From NCBI RefSeq assembly GCF_932276165.1, contig NC_063983.1:5773501-5837500 (forward strand): a DNA stretch of 64,000 nt, in the 5' to 3' direction. Below the pieces are notes generated by a model. That model saw only the letters and a program-made list of their open reading frames with translations, made no database searches and had not been told where the DNA came from. Shown here one piece after another: positions 60,716 through 64,000 of this stretch; positions within the stretch are counted from its first letter, which is position 1; each line of letters begins with the position of its first letter. Source of the DNA: Plutella xylostella (Eukaryota; Arthropoda; Insecta; Lepidoptera; Plutellidae). A program made the translations under genes and the position numbers.

Positions 60716-61346
60716 GTGAGTCCTCATACTCCTCATTATTTAAGCTAACATTCCAGGTGTCGCGTCGCCGTCGGTGTACCCGACAACAGAAGGATTTGCA
60801 AAACAAACACGTGTATCAGCAAAAAAATTGCGTTCGCGACAGAAAAATTTACGCATAAGAAAGAAGATGCAGACAATGCACTTTTCGGACAATGCCCCGG
60901 GTTTGATACCTATTCTTTTGTGCAGGGTCTTAGCTTTAACTTTGTCGCCAATCAATTATGTTTTGTCACTTGTACTCAAAGAGCTTTTCGTGTCCTTCGA
61001 TTTCCTGGGCTTATTTTTATGGATATTGATGCACAAAGCTCCCCAACAATACGCAGGTACCGCTCAGGTAACATTGGAATGGATTGAGGAATAGAAAATG
61101 TCTCGTCAATGCGTTTGTAGATAATTTATTGCTTCCTAAATTAGTGTCGAGAGTATTTCGTCCAAATGAGTTACGAGAGTGAGGCGATTGTCCGGGGCCG
61201 AGTCGGGAACGCTAACACAATGGCACATTTAAAAGAGAATACTTTAAAGCAGAAAGACATTCCTCACTGCCGCTACCAGAGCCAGTATTGTTTGCTCGGC
61301 AATTAGTCATGCTCGGAGACGGCTTCAAACGACCGACCGACGCTTC
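60716..61346. other. Start of a large fz4 intron
   Basis: No exon recognised. The open frames at 60774-61094 read from the intron and show no frizzled sequence. Confidence 0.5.
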
Positions 61347-62815
61347 CAAGGGCGTACCCAGGATTTCAGCTAGGGGGGGGCAGCTCATACCTATTTCGAG
61401 ATGATGGTCGGTCGATTGTAGCAAAAAATCATGAAAATTGAATTTTATTAAGTTTCAAAACAAAATATAAATTTAATAGTAATTTAGTTGCTAATAGTAT
61501 ACAATTTTAGAGTTAATATTTTAGTTTCGCGGGAGCTTTAAATATATTGTGCGTAGCTAACAGTATACCTTCTATATCGAATGTTGTACAATATTTTAAC
61601 GTAAACGCAGGTATTACCGCCATCCTTAAGCCATTTTTTTTACTTTGAAGATCGAATAGAAAGGGTTTTGGTTGATCATTAAATATAATATTTTCGTATA
61701 CGATTATACAGTGTGTTGTTTTTCGGACCCAACAAACTTTAAGGGATTCTACGAGTAATTTCATCGATAAAAAAACCCCCATGTGTGGGGTCAAACAAAT
61801 CTAAATATTCTAGAAATGGCGGCCAATTTAAAGTTTTAGATACTTAGTTTTTTCTTCTTTGTCATAAAAAATCATATCTCGAGATTTAATTTAACGCATT
61901 ACGGACATGAAATAAAATAATTTTATCCGCAAATAGTCATTTCTATCCAATAACAATATCCACAACTGCTAAATAGGTACATAAAATAAGTTAAAAGCAC
62001 CTAATCTAATTTTTTGACGCAAAAAAACCATATCTACATTTACTTGATTTAGTTTGAAAATAGCCCCCTTTGATGATATTTTTATGTATTAATTTAAAAC
62101 TGTCAAAAGCCTGGTAAACCCGGGAAACTATTGAAATTATTGTATTTCTTTTTCTAGAAAAGCTATGCATACCAATTATTATTGTAACGATTTGGGTTTT
62201 GTGTTCCTATTATGTTACAATGTGTGTGTGTAATAATCTTAACTAATATTATAAATGCGAAAGTAACTGTGTCTGTCTGTCTGTCTGTCTGTCTGTTACT
62301 CTTTCACGCCAAAACTACTGAACGGATTTGAATGAAATTTGGTATACATATGGTGTAGACCCTGAGAAAGAACATAGGCTACTTTTTATCCCGGAATTCC
62401 CACGGGAAAACTTTTTAAGGCGAAGCGAAGCTCGCGGGAACAGCTAGTAAATAAATAAATTAAATAAATAAATGTCTTATTAGATGCATATCACACAAAC
62501 GCAGGTAATTTGAATCCGTTCTATGACTAAAACCGACTGGTTAGCTCAGTAAATTGATCTTTCTTGAAGCCTTGAAGGTGGCGGTGATCGCTGCGTTTAC
62601 CTTAGATAAAGGAATATTACGTCAAAATATCTGACTGGAAATAAAAGATATTTTGATTTTCCAACACTTGTTTGATTCTTCTTCTTGACTTGTCTTCATT
62701 TTGCGCAGAGTAGGTAACACGTTTTTAATTCCCACTTGGCCGGAAAATTTCAGTTTATTTTATCTTCTAGGGGGGGGCAGCTGCCCCCCCCTGCCCCTAC
62801 CTGGGTACGCCCATG
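61347..62815. mobile_element. hAT-like element with perfect 8-bp duplication in the fz4 intron
   Basis: GACGCTTC occurs at 61339-61346 and 62816-62823. The ends CAAGGGCGTACCCAGG and CCTGGGTACGCCCATG are inverted repeats with one mismatch, followed by AGGGGGGGGCAGCT blocks. Near the right end a perfect palindrome GGGGGGGCAGCTGCCCCCCC lies at about 62771-62790. No transposase frame is visible. A Helitron-like repeat is nested in it (62240-62447). Confidence 0.9.
62240..62447 (+). mobile_element. Helitron-like short repeat, copy B, nested in the hAT element
   Basis: Same family, orientation and ends as copy A at 58812-59009, differing by a longer (TCTG)n run and a few substitutions. Ends CAGCTAG and is followed by (TAAA)n. 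Its presence inside the hAT element shows it inserted later. Confidence 0.75.
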
Positions 62816-62823
62816 GACGCTTC

Positions 62824-64000
62824 CACACACGACATGTCACTCTCATTACATTCTAATTCGTAATATACACCTCAAATAACTGAAGATTAATAAATTATAT
62901 TTACTTTTATTAGTATTGTGATGGTACCGATTGTTAATCGCACAGCGACAGATGTTTATGTCTAAAGGAATTTTAAAGCGATCCAATCAAAGCAAATCTA
63001 CGTTTACTTCTAAACACAGTTTCTAGTGTCAATGATATCTTAGAAAATCGATAAAATCGATCGTTAAATGTGTTAAAATAGCTTCGTAATAAACCAGTTC
63101 GAGCTTCAAAGAACTAAAACCTATTAGTTTGCTTTGTTCCTAGCGCTTCTAATCGTTAACTTTAGAACAAAATGCTAACCTAACAGTACGAACAAAGTTT
63201 TGAAACCAAACTAGTTATATACATGCAGATTATTAAAGTCTTGCCACGGTTTTTCAATATTTTGTTGTAACTCGGTAGTATTGAAAAGTAAAAGATAATG
63301 TCCCCACATTGAATGCACTTTAGTGGTCCATAGGATGCAGATGCTTCCAAGTGCTACAGAGCCTATACTCATGTGCAGCACTCCTTCACAGTTTATACTT
63401 AACCTTTTCAGTAATTACTTTCATTATATTTATATCATAATTTATGATTAGTCTTTTTTCATATTTTAATGTGTTTCGTTTACCCGTACCTACTTTACCG
63501 CTAACTATTTATTTTATAACACTCTGGTGTTGAAGTTGTAAAGTTTTATTAAGCAGGTGCGAAATAAGTTTAATGCTTACCAGGCAGTCTTTTGTGATAT
63601 CTTATAACTCTTTATTATTTTAATCGAAAAAATATATAAAATGTAAATGAACTATAAATGAACTTAGCTATTTATATGATGTATTTTCAAAGTTTTGCTG
63701 TAATGATATAACTATTACCTATTCATCTGATATTGTAGTACTAAGATTAATTAAATTGGATATACTTTTTAAAGTAATCTATTTAAATGTCTACCGATGA
63801 AATTTATATTTACTGGTTTTAATGAAACTATTTATCTCCTTATTTAAATTTGTTTCGGGCTCAGGTTCCTCCCGCGCCGTAAAATCCTCATCTCACATAA
63901 TATTTTTTCTCACAAAACTGTCAAGTTTTTACGACACGCAAGATTTACACGGGTCGGTGCAATAAAAACCAACGATGCAGCTGTAAGCCGCACGTTAATG
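62824..64000. other. fz4 intron, nothing recognised
   Basis: AT-rich to the window edge. I searched for the next frizzled exon (expected to continue from TM3 with Trp-rich sequence) and did not find it. Confidence 0.5.

Noticed and set aside
1..64000. CRISPR arrays, bacterial operons or phage
   Set aside because: Nothing of the kind; introns, SINEs and metazoan genes show the DNA is nuclear insect sequence.

Overview
ORGANISM. The window is AT-rich insect genomic DNA with short GC-rich exons, long repeat-filled introns and GT-AG splicing. The repeats (tRNA- and 5S-derived SINEs, hAT elements, a mariner remnant, LINE tails ending in (AAAT)n, and a short repeat ending GCGGGAACAGCTAG) and the protein sequences fit a moth or butterfly (Lepidoptera). 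The species is not determined. All genes were assembled by hand from splice sites and phase; every multi-exon model given as complete closes in frame. LAYOUT. (1) 1-6.9 kb, minus strand: three candidate first coding exons (6738-6872, 5758-5879, 2129-2316), all ending in phase 2, probably alternative N-termini of one unrecognised gene that runs off the left edge. (2) 14.0-34.9 kb, minus: 6-phosphofructo-2-kinase/fructose-2,6-bisphosphatase, eight coding exons, 570 codons, with an untranslated leader exon at 34.3 kb. (3) 36.9-42.6 kb, plus: a PI-PLC X-domain protein whose first coding exon supplies a signal peptide. (4) 43.7-48.5 kb, minus: a GAPDH-like protein of 1093 codons in which the catalytic Cys is Ser and about 750 residues of low-complexity tail follow the fold. 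(5) 49.2-51.2 kb, plus: ordinary GAPDH, 332 aa, head-to-head with (4). (6) 52.5-57.2 kb, plus: Reps (RalBP1-associated EH-domain protein), 625 aa. (7) 59.8 kb to beyond the right edge, plus: frizzled-4, first coding exon only. HOW THEY RELATE. PFKFB sets the fructose-2,6-bisphosphate level and GAPDH is a core glycolytic enzyme, but I see no sign that their proximity is functional. The GAPDH pair is a real local paralogue pair and may share a promoter. Reps (endocytosis, Ral signalling) and fz4 (Wnt reception) are unrelated neighbours. REPEATS. Much of the non-genic DNA is nested transposons with readable boundaries. Perfect 8-bp target-site duplications flank elements at 10831-12240, 19357-20114, 23956-25594, 32198-33173 and 61347-62815. 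SINEs at 30679-31053 and 54150-54427 have perfect duplications of 10 and 12 bp. Several are nested two or three deep. MAIN LEAD. The strongest candidate for something undescribed is the GAPDH pseudoenzyme with a giant tail, paired head-to-head with its active paralogue. Next are the putatively secreted PLCXD and the set of phase-2 alternative first exons.
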